Source: Lactuca virosa (Eukaryota > Streptophyta > Magnoliopsida > Asterales > Asteraceae). Taken from it: a DNA stretch of 64,000 bases. Below, in pieces: positions 22,052 to 33,200 of this stretch. The first letter of the stretch is position 1. Every line of letters begins with the position of its first letter. The position numbers were made by a program, and so were the translations under genes. The stretch lies in NCBI GenBank assembly GCA_928212115.1, contig CAKMRJ010005634.1, positions 251,398,431 to 251,462,430 on the forward strand, given 5' to 3'. The notes beneath the pieces are model-generated. The model had not been told where the DNA came from, ran no database searches, and worked only from the letters and a program-made list of their open reading frames with translations.

Positions 22052-23100
22052 TCATCCTTACGCGCATATTCGAGTGAATCACCCACATAAGGTGAGTTCA
22101 TACCCCTATAATATATATTTTAACTGTTTTAAATGCTTTTAAGGGGGGGAATACAAGTTGAACACAATGATAATTGTGTAAATGTTTTGCTATAAACATC
22201 ATTTCAAAAGATTGCTTATGTATTTATAAGTGATCAAAACATTTCAAAAACTCTTTTTAAGTTATGTTACTTTATTATTTATAAAACTCCGTTTTTAAAG
22301 TACAATTATAACTTAGTAGATAAATGAGTCTTTTCTTCAAGTCAATAACAGTTCAAAGTAAAGATACTAGTAAACTATAATAGGTATAGTTTAGAGGTTC
22401 AGTTCACACTAGAACATAGAGAACATACTATAAAGAGAAACAGGGAGGAAGATACAATACACGATAACAGAGAGAACATACTATATACGATAACAGAAGA
22501 ACAAATCATGATTAACAAAATTATACCAATAATCACTAACTCATTGTTCTAAACAAAAGGTGATAATAAATGTGGTATACAAGATCAAGATAACTTTAAT
22601 GTGAGACTACTTCACGGCTTAGCAATTTGTTTGTTGAAGTCGCATTTTGTAACCAGAGTCTCTTGCAGGGAGAGAGTATAGTATGGCACAACCACATCAC
22701 ATTATGACCTTAATAAAACAATCTAGTTTTAAGGTAGTCAGTACTTCAATATGTCAAGTTAAAAGACAACTGTGTACTTACATTTTTCCCATTACTTTCA
22801 TATTGTGACATTTCCACTTGAAAGTTAATGCAAACTATTTTCGAGCTAAGAAAGTTATAAACTCGGGAAAACTTACATCATTACAAGCGACAAACAGAAC
22901 AGTCGAGTCTAGTACATTCAGTAGGAAGGGGCCTATAATGCTAACTTTATGATTACTTAGTTTATACATCAGGAATATATATTAATCGGATCCGACAGGT
23001 AGTAGGATGTGTGCTTTCCGCTTCATTTCATGTTCCTTGTTTGGTTGTGGGCTTAGAGCAGATTCACCCAGCCTACTATCTATCCGATCTTAGCTATATG

Positions 23101-23188
<88 letters not shown>

Positions 23189-24246
23189 CACTAAGTAATC
23201 ATAAGGAGTACCAGGTATGGGTTAGGTCATAGTACACTAATTCAATGCACCGTTTTCTAGTACAAAACATACTTTTCAAATAGAACATTTGGTAGACAAA
23301 ACTAGAAACTTACCAGTAAAGGTTTAATCCATTTATTTAAACCAGTATAACTTAAAGGACCTTAGGTGGTTAATTCTATAATACCTTAGTTTATACATCA
23401 GGGTTATATATAATTAATACCCGATACGTAGTTGGATGTGTGCTTTCCGCCTTACTTCATGTTCCTTGTTTGGTTGTGGGCTTAGGGCAGATTCTCACAA
23501 TTAACTATCTGTTGGATATTAGATTATATATAGCTAGTATAAACTAATTGATTATAGAAGGAGCTATTGTGGTTACCATTTTTACTAAAAGAAATAAGGG
23601 TTTTCTTAAAGAATGTTTTCATCAAATATAAAGGAACTATTACAGTTAACTCCGTGTGCACCAAGTGAATACGCCAGGGTTATATACAATGATGATATAA
23701 CAAATAACGGGATGTGTTCCTTTCGCCTCATTTCCTGTTCCTTGTTTGGTTGTGGGCTTAGGGCAGATACACACAATCGATTGTTTGTTTACTCTGGGTT
23801 TTATATAACTTGTATCCATTTAGTACTCATAGAAAGGATTGTAGAGTCATTTTTACTTATCTTTCATCAAAGTAGGAAATATAGGATTTTCTGGAGGAAC
23901 AGGCGAACTTTTCTAAAAGAACTTTCAACTTACTTTACATCACTAATATCTTATGAACTTACCAGCTTAAATGCTGATCTACGCTTTCAAAATAACTTGT
24001 ATTCTCAGGAAACCAGTAGACAGGTACGCGCACTAGGATTCAGAAGATGGAGCATAATAGCTTCATGTCTTGTTTTGTTATTTACTTTTGTAGTCTATCT
24101 TATGTGATCCACATACTTTGTAAACACTTTCTTTCTAATGAAATGGTTGTTTGTTACTTTGATTACTATGATGCATGTCTTGTGATACTAAACATGACGT
24201 CCTCCGCCCCCGAACGTTTCCGCCGTTCCGGTTTGGGGGTGTGACA
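22052..24246 (+). mobile_element. G1 3' LTR, right part
   Basis: Continues the G1 LTR after T2 and ends GGTTTGGGGGTGTGACA at 24246, where C1 coding sequence resumes. It contains three diverged tandem units (about 22960-23200, 23390-23560 and 23670-23850), each with TGTTCCTTGTTTGGTTGTGG. No ORF is credible. Repetitive peptides in this stretch come from the AT repeat. Confidence 0.85.
23102..23182. repeat. (AT)n microsatellite
   Basis: About 40 uninterrupted AT dinucleotides sit inside one of the tandem units of the G1 LTR. They are likely to be polymorphic. Confidence 0.97.
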
Positions 24247-25779
24247 TCTCCTTTTCATTGTTCTTGGCACATCTGTTCATACGAATCATGAGATTTGTGT
24301 AATGAGGCGTTGTATACCTTTCGACATCACACACTTGAAACATGAATTTTGAGTTATTTCCCTTCTTGTTCTTGCCAACAAAAACAATTCCTAGTGGTTT
24401 TAAGCAAATCTACCCATCTTTGAAGTTTCTCAAACTAGCCTTACTCATAAGCATAGTTTGTGTAACTGTAATCTCTTTGTCTAAAGATTTAGCCAATTCA
24501 ATGTTAGTTAATGCCAAGGCTCCATAGTATCCATCAATAAAAACCTTCAGATGAGCAAAACCATTCAAAAAGTCTTTTTTGCTCGTCACTTGCAATTTCG
24601 ATACATCAACATTCTTCATAATCATTGCCACAATTAACAAATCATGAAGATTCATTAAAGGGAAGTCTGCAACTGAGAAGTCGAATGCTACGTTGTTTGC
24701 TCAGACTGCATTATATCGATAATTATGTAACATACCCTCGAATAAAACATCTTTGGATATGCCAAGAACCCGAACTATCTTGACTAATGACCATATCTCC
24801 TCCTCCTTCTTTCCAAGTACAGCATGGAAACGAAACTTCATGCATCTATATTCAACTTTATCCTTGTACTTGTCAGCAAGTTCGAATTGTTCATCCAAGA
24901 ACATTATTATGTTCACTGGAAAGTCCAACTGATTCATATTTGTGTTCACAGTGTCGAAGCTTTTCACAGGAAGTTTCTCAAATTCGTGCATCTCCCCAGA
25001 CACAACCAAAGCTTCGATATACTCGTAATGATAAAGCTTTGTAGGATCACCTTTGTTGAGACCAGGTGGGTCATTTGCACGTTGTCGAATAATACTTTGG
25101 ATTTGTTTATGTTTTTCCATCTCTACTTCAAAAGCAGCTTTCTTTTCCTCCTTCGAAAGTTCAACACTTATGCCTTTCCCTTTTCCTTTATCTGCTTCAG
25201 TAGGCTTGGGTTTCGAAGATCCTGTTTCTCCACCAGCAGATCCAATCACAATACCCTTGGTAATTGGTCTTGTAGTTGTTGTTGTTGATGATGTAATAGT
25301 AGAATTTTTTGGTAAGGATGTTGGAATTGGAGTAGTTAACACTTTTCCAACAACCTTTCCATCATCATCATTTTTCCCCGAACCACTCCCTCTTGTACCA
25401 ACTTTCGTACCAATTCCAACACCACCCTTTTCTCCTCGTTGCACCCCTGTATGAACAGGTGGGGCATCATTTGGCATTAGGTTGATGAGCTTCGAAAGTG
25501 GTGCAAGCTCCTTGTGAATAGTTGATTCCAATAGTTGCAACTTCTTAGACATAAGCTCTGGAGTAAGTAACGAAGACGACACAAAACCATATTTCAATAC
25601 CAACCCCTTTAACTCAACTAAGAGTTTATCAACACTCTCAAAACTCTTAACTTCTCCATCCGCCATTTTATCAACCTTCGGAATGAGAGTTGTATACCAT
25701 TCAACAACTTTCGTTACCGCATCAGCAAGTATATCCACCTTCTTGTGAAGAGTAGAATAATTATGATCCAAGGCTCAAC
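24247..25779 (-). pseudogene. C1 extra ORF, distal part (truncated by G1)
   Basis: Unrecognised protein. The frame 25771-24701 continues the extra ORF that begins at 35411, after the C2 insertion. It starts with a helical, heptad-like stretch (LHKKVDILADAVTKVV), then a Gly/Ser/Thr/Lys-rich disordered region (about residues 110-220) and a charged region (SKEEKKAAFEVEMEKHKQ), then a possibly folded tail. A stop at about 24700 is followed by a further in-register piece (24655-24410). The sequence is cut at 24247 by the G1 LTR, so the C terminus is unknown. Confidence 0.6.
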
Positions 25780-26527
25780 ATTAATGTCTAAGTCCATAAC
25801 TATATTTGGTAAGACTTGACCCGACCCGACATGGTCCATTTGGGTTGCATGGCATCATGCATTTGGATAGACTATAATGAGAGAAATAACACTTAAGGTT
25901 GGTTAATATATTATAAGTTCTAATATATTAATAAGGTTATTTAATAAGTATTGATCAAGAATTAGTTTGGAATTAATTAAGTGATCAAAAGGAGACTAAT
26001 TAAATATATGGGTTGATTGTGTAAATCATTCATTCTTATATATGTGGGCTTGTGATCCAAGATTCCTTATGTTGGACTAAGTCCATGGGGTGACCCATGG
26101 ATACTCCATGGAGGTTAAAATCCATGGAGCATAAGGAATGGGTAAAGTTATGAGTTACATGGTGTAACCCTAATAGCCACCATATAAAAGAATCCCATGG
26201 CTCAAGAAATCGTGCACTAATGTGTGAGTGTGAGGGCTAGACGATAATTAAGGAGTGTTCAAGTTTCTCTCAAGTTATTCCAAGTGTATTTGGTGTTGTG
26301 TGAACCATTTGAGGTGTCACACTTGGGGCACTAGGCACTCAAGCTTCATGAAGACATTCTACATCAAAGAGGTATGTATTCTATCTTGTTATATTTATTA
26401 TTTTGTATGCTAGATTAGGATAATACCTTGGATGTTCATAATTGTATGTATAATAGAGAAAACATAGATCCAAGGTATTTAGGGTTGCATGTACACTTAG
26501 GAGTGTTAGAATGCTCATAACCCAACA
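25780..26527 (+). repeat. C2 5' LTR
   Basis: Matches 32447-33200 but lacks the initial TGTTGG. It ends CATAACCCAACA. A TATA box (ATATAAAAG) lies near 26182-26190. Confidence 0.92.
26182..26190 (+). promoter_or_regulatory. C2 LTR TATA box
   Basis: ATATAAAAG within CACCATATAAAAGAATCCC. The same is present in the 3' LTR near 32855. Confidence 0.6.
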
Positions 26528-26528
26528 G

Positions 26529-26541
26529 TGGTATCAGAGCC
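26529..26541 (+). promoter_or_regulatory. C2 primer-binding site (tRNA-iMet)
   Basis: TGGTATCAGAGCC on the plus strand one base after the LTR, in the context AACAGTGGTATCAGAGCC. Confidence 0.95.
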
Positions 26542-28160
26542 TAGGCTTGTTTTCTTGTTATACTTGCAAAAGTAGCTGAAAAATCGAGTTGGATGCATAT
26601 ATTCGATTGTTTTGGCTGGAATTGGACTAGGAACATTACCCTAAGATGTTTTTGGACTTATAAACTTGTTTTTGATGTGGTAATGTTCATGCTAATCCAA
26701 TTTCTAAGATAATTGTCATAATTTCAAGATTTGTATTAGTTTGTATGTTCATGCTAATTTCTTGAAGATTGATGATTTGAATTATCTTGTTCTTATGAGG
26801 TTCTTAGATTAATAGAAAAGTTGTGTGAAATAGTTGTTTTCAATCCATTTTAATCTAAGAGTTGATTCCAAAGTGTGTTTTTGTAACTTGTCCTCAAGTT
26901 ATATGAAAAGTCACATTTAAGAATCATAAAACTCATAAAAGTTGGCAAAGGTTACAAAATGAAGAGTCTAGTTCTAATTAAATGGTTTTATGACTCCATA
27001 ACTTGTCCTCAAGTTATGGAGGTTCAAGAGTCTCTTCATTAAATTAAAAAAAAAGTGTAACCTTAATTAGTTCCATAAGTTACAATAAAAAAAAGTTATT
27101 TTTTTTATTAATTAGTTTAAAGTCTTCCATAACTTGTCCTCAAGTTATGGAACTTGAAGAGTTTTTTTTTTTTTTTTTTTTTTTAATTAAAACTACTTTA
27201 AACTCATAAGTTATGGAATTAATTAGTTTTGAATAGTTTCAAAACTTCCCTCAAGTTTTGGAATTTGAAAAGTTTTCACTTATGAATACTTTAATTCCAA
27301 GTTAGCCCTTAGAATTTTAAAAGTTAAAATTCAACCCTTATACTTTATAATATTATAAGTTAATAATATTTATATATATGTATAAGAGTAAAGTCAGTCT
27401 TACCGTTAGTAGGCCTCATTCACAAGCCGGTCTATAAGGGGGGTATAAGGTTACTGCCTATAAAATGGCAGTTTAATGGGTGTCCACTCTCACCCACCGC
27501 TTCCTTGACTGGTGGAGGGTCGTTAGCCGAACGGGTAGGACAAGGACTATAATTCTCCTTTCATTAAAAGTATTAATGATAAATACTAAGTAACTAAACT
27601 CTTATTAATACCCAATCTTAGTTACTTAGGAAAATGTGAATTTGGTGCTAACCCATGAAATTACACTTTGCACTTTGCTTAAGTCGTTAGTGGAGCGTGT
27701 GTGGTTAACCGGCACACTAACCTGGACTTAACAAGGTAGGCAAAGGGTAACTTAATATTTATCATAGTATCGGTGGAGCGTGTGTGGTTAACCGGCACAC
27801 TGATTAAGGGGTAAATATTAAGGGTACCAAGTATATTTTCATGGTTATTCACACCTTGTTTTGTGATCCTCGGCATCCCAGTCACAAAACCTGAAGGGCA
27901 CACTCGAGATTGAAACATGCCTTTGAACAGTTCAATGAATCTCAAAGATCTAGGACTTTCAAATCCAATTAAAACCTAATAAATTATTTCGTTTTTCATG
28001 GTGGAAATTGGTGAATCGTCATTCACCTACCTTCAAATATTTTATAGCTTGGATTACGGCATCCCTCTTCTAAGTTATAAAATAGTTTGTTGGGTCCTAG
28101 CCTTAATATTTCATATTGGGTGTCATATTAAGGACTTTAAATCAACTATCTTGAATATCT
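26542..28160 (+). other. C2 long 5' leader with repeated hairpins
   Basis: Untranslated, about 1.6 kb. It holds perfect 10-bp-stem hairpins of the type CCATAACTTG-TCCT-CAAGTTATGG at 26996-27019 and 27127-27150, with variants at 26883-26902 and 27240-27260. Two copies of a GGTTAACC-centred element lie at 27690-27717 and 27773-27800. A poly-T run is at 27163-27184. Blocks at 27400-27560 and 27990-28140 are nearly identical to the C3 leader. No ORF is supported. Confidence 0.8.
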
Positions 28161-31100
28161 CCCAAAAAGATGTCTGGTCTAGACATTTATGATCTTCCCA
28201 AATCTCTTGAAACAAGCTTTCCTAAATGAAGATGATGTCCCATGGATATCATACTTCTTTCACCTCCTCCAATTATTCTCCCTAACCCACAAGTTCCTAA
28301 AAAGTTTAAGGTCACTCAAGCCCTATTGGCAAGGCAAGGTCTAGGTGTGATCACATCTTGGAGATGTAGTCACATATTGACAAGCCGGGAGAGTTGGGTG
28401 TCAAAGTCTTGAGAAAGTTGGTGGCTCAACTACTTTCTAAGTCACATAGTGAGTTCTTTTGGGAATCCTATGAAACAGACTAAGACAAGACCCTTAATGA
28501 TCTTATCTATTTGCTAAGATCAACTTCCTAAAACGCTATGGACATTGACAATGATGACATTGGATATCCAGTAAAGCTCTCTCTTCCCAATGGAAAGGGA
28601 TCGGCCATAGTCAACTCGGTTGACCCAATGGTAAAGAGAGAGGCGAAGTCTGAGATAGTCCCATTATCAAGGGTCCATAGGTAACTATTGCCAAAGAAGG
28701 GGCATTGGTTACGAAGCTGCCAAATTTACCTAAGGATGTTAAAGTCAATAAGTTTGGCTCTACTTCAGGTAAAGTCCATTGTCTAACTCTATTAAGTACA
28801 TGCTGATTCTGATCGCGAAGGTGGATTTCGATCGCATCAGAATTTTGAGCAGTTGCTTAAGAAGTTATGATATATTCCTAAGGAATAGATAACAACAATT
28901 TTCATGTGGATTGTAAGGATAAGTTTTTCCGCAAAGTTTTAAAATAAAAGAAAATTTAGTTTTTTTATTTGAAGTATCCTTACAATGGCATTTGTGGAAA
29001 ATTGTTGCTTATAAGATTCCATTGACAGCAATATTGGAAAATGGATTTGATTCTTTCATTTGTGGTAGTGTCTAAATTTACCAAATCAGGAAAGATTCTC
29101 ATCACCCAAGTTTCAATTGGACCGAAACTTGGAATCATGCAAGTTGAATAGTATGATGAATGAGAACTTTCAGCTTGGAAAATCAAGACTAATCACTTGT
29201 TCACATGGATGTGTGAGTCAAGTGAAGGACTAAGGGATCGAGTACACATTCTTGTGCACTGGTCAAGTCCACCACAAAGATCGTTAAGACTATTTGATTT
29301 ACTAAAGTTTAGTAAATATGGTTATACTTACAAGTTTAAGTATAATTCTGAAACATTGGAAAGTTTCAATGTATGGCAGAACGAATGGAAGAATCAAATT
29401 AGGCAGAAAGATAAAAGTTTCTCAAATCTGAAAAGATGGGAGAGTACTTTAGTATCATGTTTATGATCATCTTAATGATTTAGAAATCCATATCACAATT
29501 GGTCCTCTAAAGGTCATCTTAGTGCATTCTTATGACTAAGAAGAGGAGTCATGAATTGTTGAAATGGTTAAATCAGGAAGATGAGTCATACTTCGTTCCA
29601 AAACAATTCTTAGAGTCATACTCCAAGATTGTAACTTGAGTGACATATCTTAAAGAAGGTTTTTAAAACACTTGTCAAATGTAAGAGTAAAAGTGTCTTA
29701 CTCTTGTACATTTGAAATTGGTAAGTTGTGATGTTTTGGATAAAACAAAGACCAACTAAGGCCAATTGTGTGAAGTGTTTGTCTTGATAAAGAATCCGCA
29801 CTATCTCTTGAATATTTGGCAAGATAGTCTTATATGTCAAGAGGACAGTGGGAGTCTTAAAGATCTAAAAAGTTTCAAGAGCTAATCAAGAATAAAACCT
29901 GAGGTTCTTCACTAGCACACGACTTGAGGTTTATAACCTATCGTGTTGACATATTTTGTGCCCATTCCAGTTAAAGTTGGCTTTGCATAGGAGTTCTGAA
30001 AGTTCTCATTGGTTGCATAACAACTTGGAAGCAATGGCAGGCCCTGTACTGCCAGGTGGCAAGAAGTTAAGATTGCACAAGTTCAGTCCATATGAGTTTG
30101 GATTTGTCATTATCCTTGTCTTGTGACTATGGTTTTGACGATTCACATGGATAAGAACACATACACCATAAAATCTAAGGGTCATAAGGTTTCTCTCCGA
30201 TTCATGAAAATGATGGTGATGAAACACTTCCACCAAGTAGATTTGAAGCAGATGGCAAAAGGTCTAAACAATTGAGACTATGATTACGGCATCCCTTTTC
30301 ATAGTTCTGAAATTGTTTAGACACACATGCATGCTATATAAGGAAAGGTGTATGATTTTGATAAAGTTTTATCAAAGCATCTCGTATCAGAAATCTGAAC
30401 TTTGGTAAGAAAGTCAATAAAGTATTGATTTCTAGAAGTCCAGCTGATTTCTGAGTACATGTCAAAGCTAGTGGGAGCATAAGTGTTATGCTAATAATCA
30501 TCATGTTAGTGGGAGCATGATAATTATGACAAAGGTTGCAAGTTAGCAATGTTAATTATAGAAAACAAAAGTTTCAATTCGTGAGGTTGCAGGGGTTGAA
30601 AAAGTTGTTTTGCTATAATTAAGGGAGAGGAAATTATACTTCATTTCAATTCTAAAAGCTTAGATTGAGATTTTAATCGTATTTAATCAAGGATATATTA
30701 TGAATTTCATGTTGGAATGGCTCAACATAAGGAAATTCTATATATGGGTCCATTATTTGCGTTCTAAAATTCGATTATGATTACGGCATCCCTTTTCATA
30801 ATCTGAATTTTGAGAACTTGGCAAATTGAAATGGAAATATTATAGCAAAAGACTGGTTTAGTCTTTATGTGAGACATCATGAATCGTGTCCCATATGCTT
30901 CGGATATAGGATCGATTACATGTGCTATATTCATCCTTTCTAAAATTTCCAAATGCCTGGGGCATTATGAAGGGAAAAGGTCTAGAATTGGATATGACTA
31001 AAATGATTAAGCAATTGTCGAGGACAATCTAAGGTTTACCAAAGATTGGTTGCTCAAGGACAGTTGGAAGTATAATGTTAATTCTGGAAGGACCATATTG

Positions 31101-31600
31101 ACATAATCTGTAAGGAGGCAACTCTTGTTCAGAAGTGATAGTCAAAATGGAATATGGAAATGTTTCAAAGTTAGAAATTATTCAATCTGTGTAAGATTAG
31201 GAAACTTAATGAAAGAAGGATGTTTCCAAGGAGCTGATCTCCTTTGGAATGCTCTGTAATGATTGTTGTCAAGTCTTTCTGACTTCGTGCATAATCATTA
31301 AGAGGATCAATGCATATAAGTTTAGAATCTAACAGATTTCAGTAAATGGCATGAATTTGGAATTCTTGCATTTGCAGTAAGGATTTGGGACTGTGAAAAG
31401 AGGATCATTGGAGTGATGTTCAATTGATCTATTTTACAAAGTAAAGATCATAGACAAACATAGTATGCATACTTGGTGTATGGCATGACTAGTGTTTAGA
31501 AAACATAGTGTACATGCTTGGAGCATGGGACAACTATTGTTTTAAATTCAAGTATAAAGTTGATAAAACCGAAACAATGAATAATGAGTAATCAGTATGG
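28161..31600 (+). pseudogene. C2 decayed gag-pol remnants
   Basis: Translation gives only short copia-like scraps. A Gag start (MSGLDIYDLPKSLE) lies near 28170, traces of capsid and integrase-like sequence (about 29435-29520) follow, and fragments lie near 30030. Stops occur every few dozen codons. Two extra copies of a leader-derived GATTACGGCATCCC segment occur inside this stretch, near 30282 and 30778. I cannot delimit domains with confidence. Confidence 0.6.
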
Positions 31601-32431
31601 TGATAAATAAAAGTGTTTATTTATATTCATAGGGTTTGATACCATATTTGATTCATTTATTCTTGTGTTTCACTTTGCATGTTTTGACTTCCAGAATAAC
31701 TAAGTCGCTCTTCCTGAATGATTAAGTTATTCAAACCATCCACAGTCGGTCATATGTTGGAAGTAGATATGAATCAAGACTGTCATGGGTTGGTTTGTAG
31801 AGGTCCAAGTTGGTGGACAAAGTGGTGCTACAACACTCATGAGTGCTCATAAGTTCTGAGTATTGGATTCAACCCGCGCTCATTTGAATCACTTCATGGA
31901 TTTTATCACGAGTGATCATGAGACGATAATATCTTATATTCTTCAAACCTAGAGATATGAGTTGTTACTATGAGTTGGTTATACATTGATTGCACGAAAA
32001 CGCATTGGTAACTCGATGTTATAAAACGTGCCTTTGTGTATGATTCAACAAGTAGTAGAACAAGCCATATGAGTCGAAGTTTATCCATTCCTTTTACCTT
32101 CGGGATAAAAGCGATATCTGTGGGCCCCTCGATGATTTAAAGATGATACATGTGAGTGCTTGGCCAAGCCAGGACTGATTTGATTTGTTCAATCAGTCAG
32201 TCATCATGAATCGGAAATCGGGAAACAACAAATGGACAGAGAGAATGATTGATAATCCATGTCTCAGTCCATATGATATCTAGAATGGAGGAATATATGA
32301 TCCCTTATCTAATGGACAAGTCATTGACAAAGGTCAGAGTTCATCGACAAGGTCAGAGTTCGACAGAAGCTTTTGAGAGCTACGATTGCTGATCGGTTCC
32401 TGAAGTCATACGCAATAATAGTTTTAGACTT
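31601..32431 (+). other. C2 3' untranslated region
   Basis: No ORF. Parts of this stretch (for example 'AAGCGATATCT' near 32110 and 'GACTGTCATG' near 31780) match the reverse complement of the C3 region 51040-51886, showing common ancestry of the 3' ends. Confidence 0.65.
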
Positions 32432-32446
32432 ATCCAAGTGGGAGAC
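32432..32446 (+). promoter_or_regulatory. C2 polypurine tract
   Basis: TCCAAGTGGGAGAC immediately precedes TGTTGGATTAATG. Confidence 0.8.
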
Positions 32447-33200
32447 TGTTGGATTAATGTCTAAGTCCATAACTATAATTGGTAAGACTTGACCCGACCC
32501 GGCATGGTCCATTTGGGTTGCATGGCATCATGCATTTGGATAGACTATAATGAGAGAAATAACACTTAAGGTTGGTTAATATATTATAAGTTCTAATATA
32601 TTAATAAGGTTATTTAATTAGTATTGATCAAGAATTAATTTGGAATTAATTAAGTGATCAAAAGGAGACTAATTAAATATATGGGTTGATTGTGTAAATC
32701 ATTCATTCTTATATATGTGGGCTTGTGATCCAAGATTCCTTATGTTGGACTAAGTCCATGGGGTGACCCATGGATACTCCATGGAGGTTAAAATCCATGG
32801 AGCATAAGGAATGGGTAAAGTTATGAGTTACATGGTGTAACCCTAATAGCCACCATATAAAAGAATCCCATGGCTCAAGAAATCGTGCACTAATGTGTGA
32901 GTGTGAGGGCTAGACGATAATTAAGGAGTGTTCAAGTTTCTCTCAAGTTATTCCAAGTGTATTTGGTGTTGTGTGAACCATTTGAGGTGTCACACTTGGG
33001 GCACTAGGCACTCAAGCTTCATGAAGACATTCTACATCAAAGAGGTATGTATTCTATCTTGTTATATTTATTATTTTGTATGCTAGATTAGGATAATACC
33101 TTGGATGTTCATAATTGTATGTATAATAGAGAAAACATAGATCCAAGGTATTTAGGGTTGCATGTACACTTAGGAGTGTTAGAATGCTCATAACCCAACA
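32447..33200 (+). repeat. C2 3' LTR
   Basis: Runs from TGTTGGATTAATG to CATAACCCAACA (754 bp), with terminal inverted repeats TGTTGG/CCAACA. C1 coding sequence resumes at 33201. Confidence 0.93.

Larger units (their letters stand above)
25780..33200 (+). mobile_element. C2: decayed Ty1/copia element
   Basis: Plus-strand element with 5' LTR (25780-26527), PBS (26529-26541), a 1.6-kb leader, coding remnants, polypurine tract and 3' LTR (32447-33200). The LTRs differ at only a few positions where compared (about 1 percent), yet the coding region is full of stops. It was therefore probably already defective when it moved, mobilised in trans. No TSD is evident: the first six bases of the 5' LTR (TGTTGG) are missing, consistent with a small deletion at that edge. 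Leader and 3' region are related to C3. Confidence 0.9.

Noticed and set aside
23011..23232. Open frame with an Ile-Tyr run
   Set aside because: Translation of the (AT)n microsatellite.
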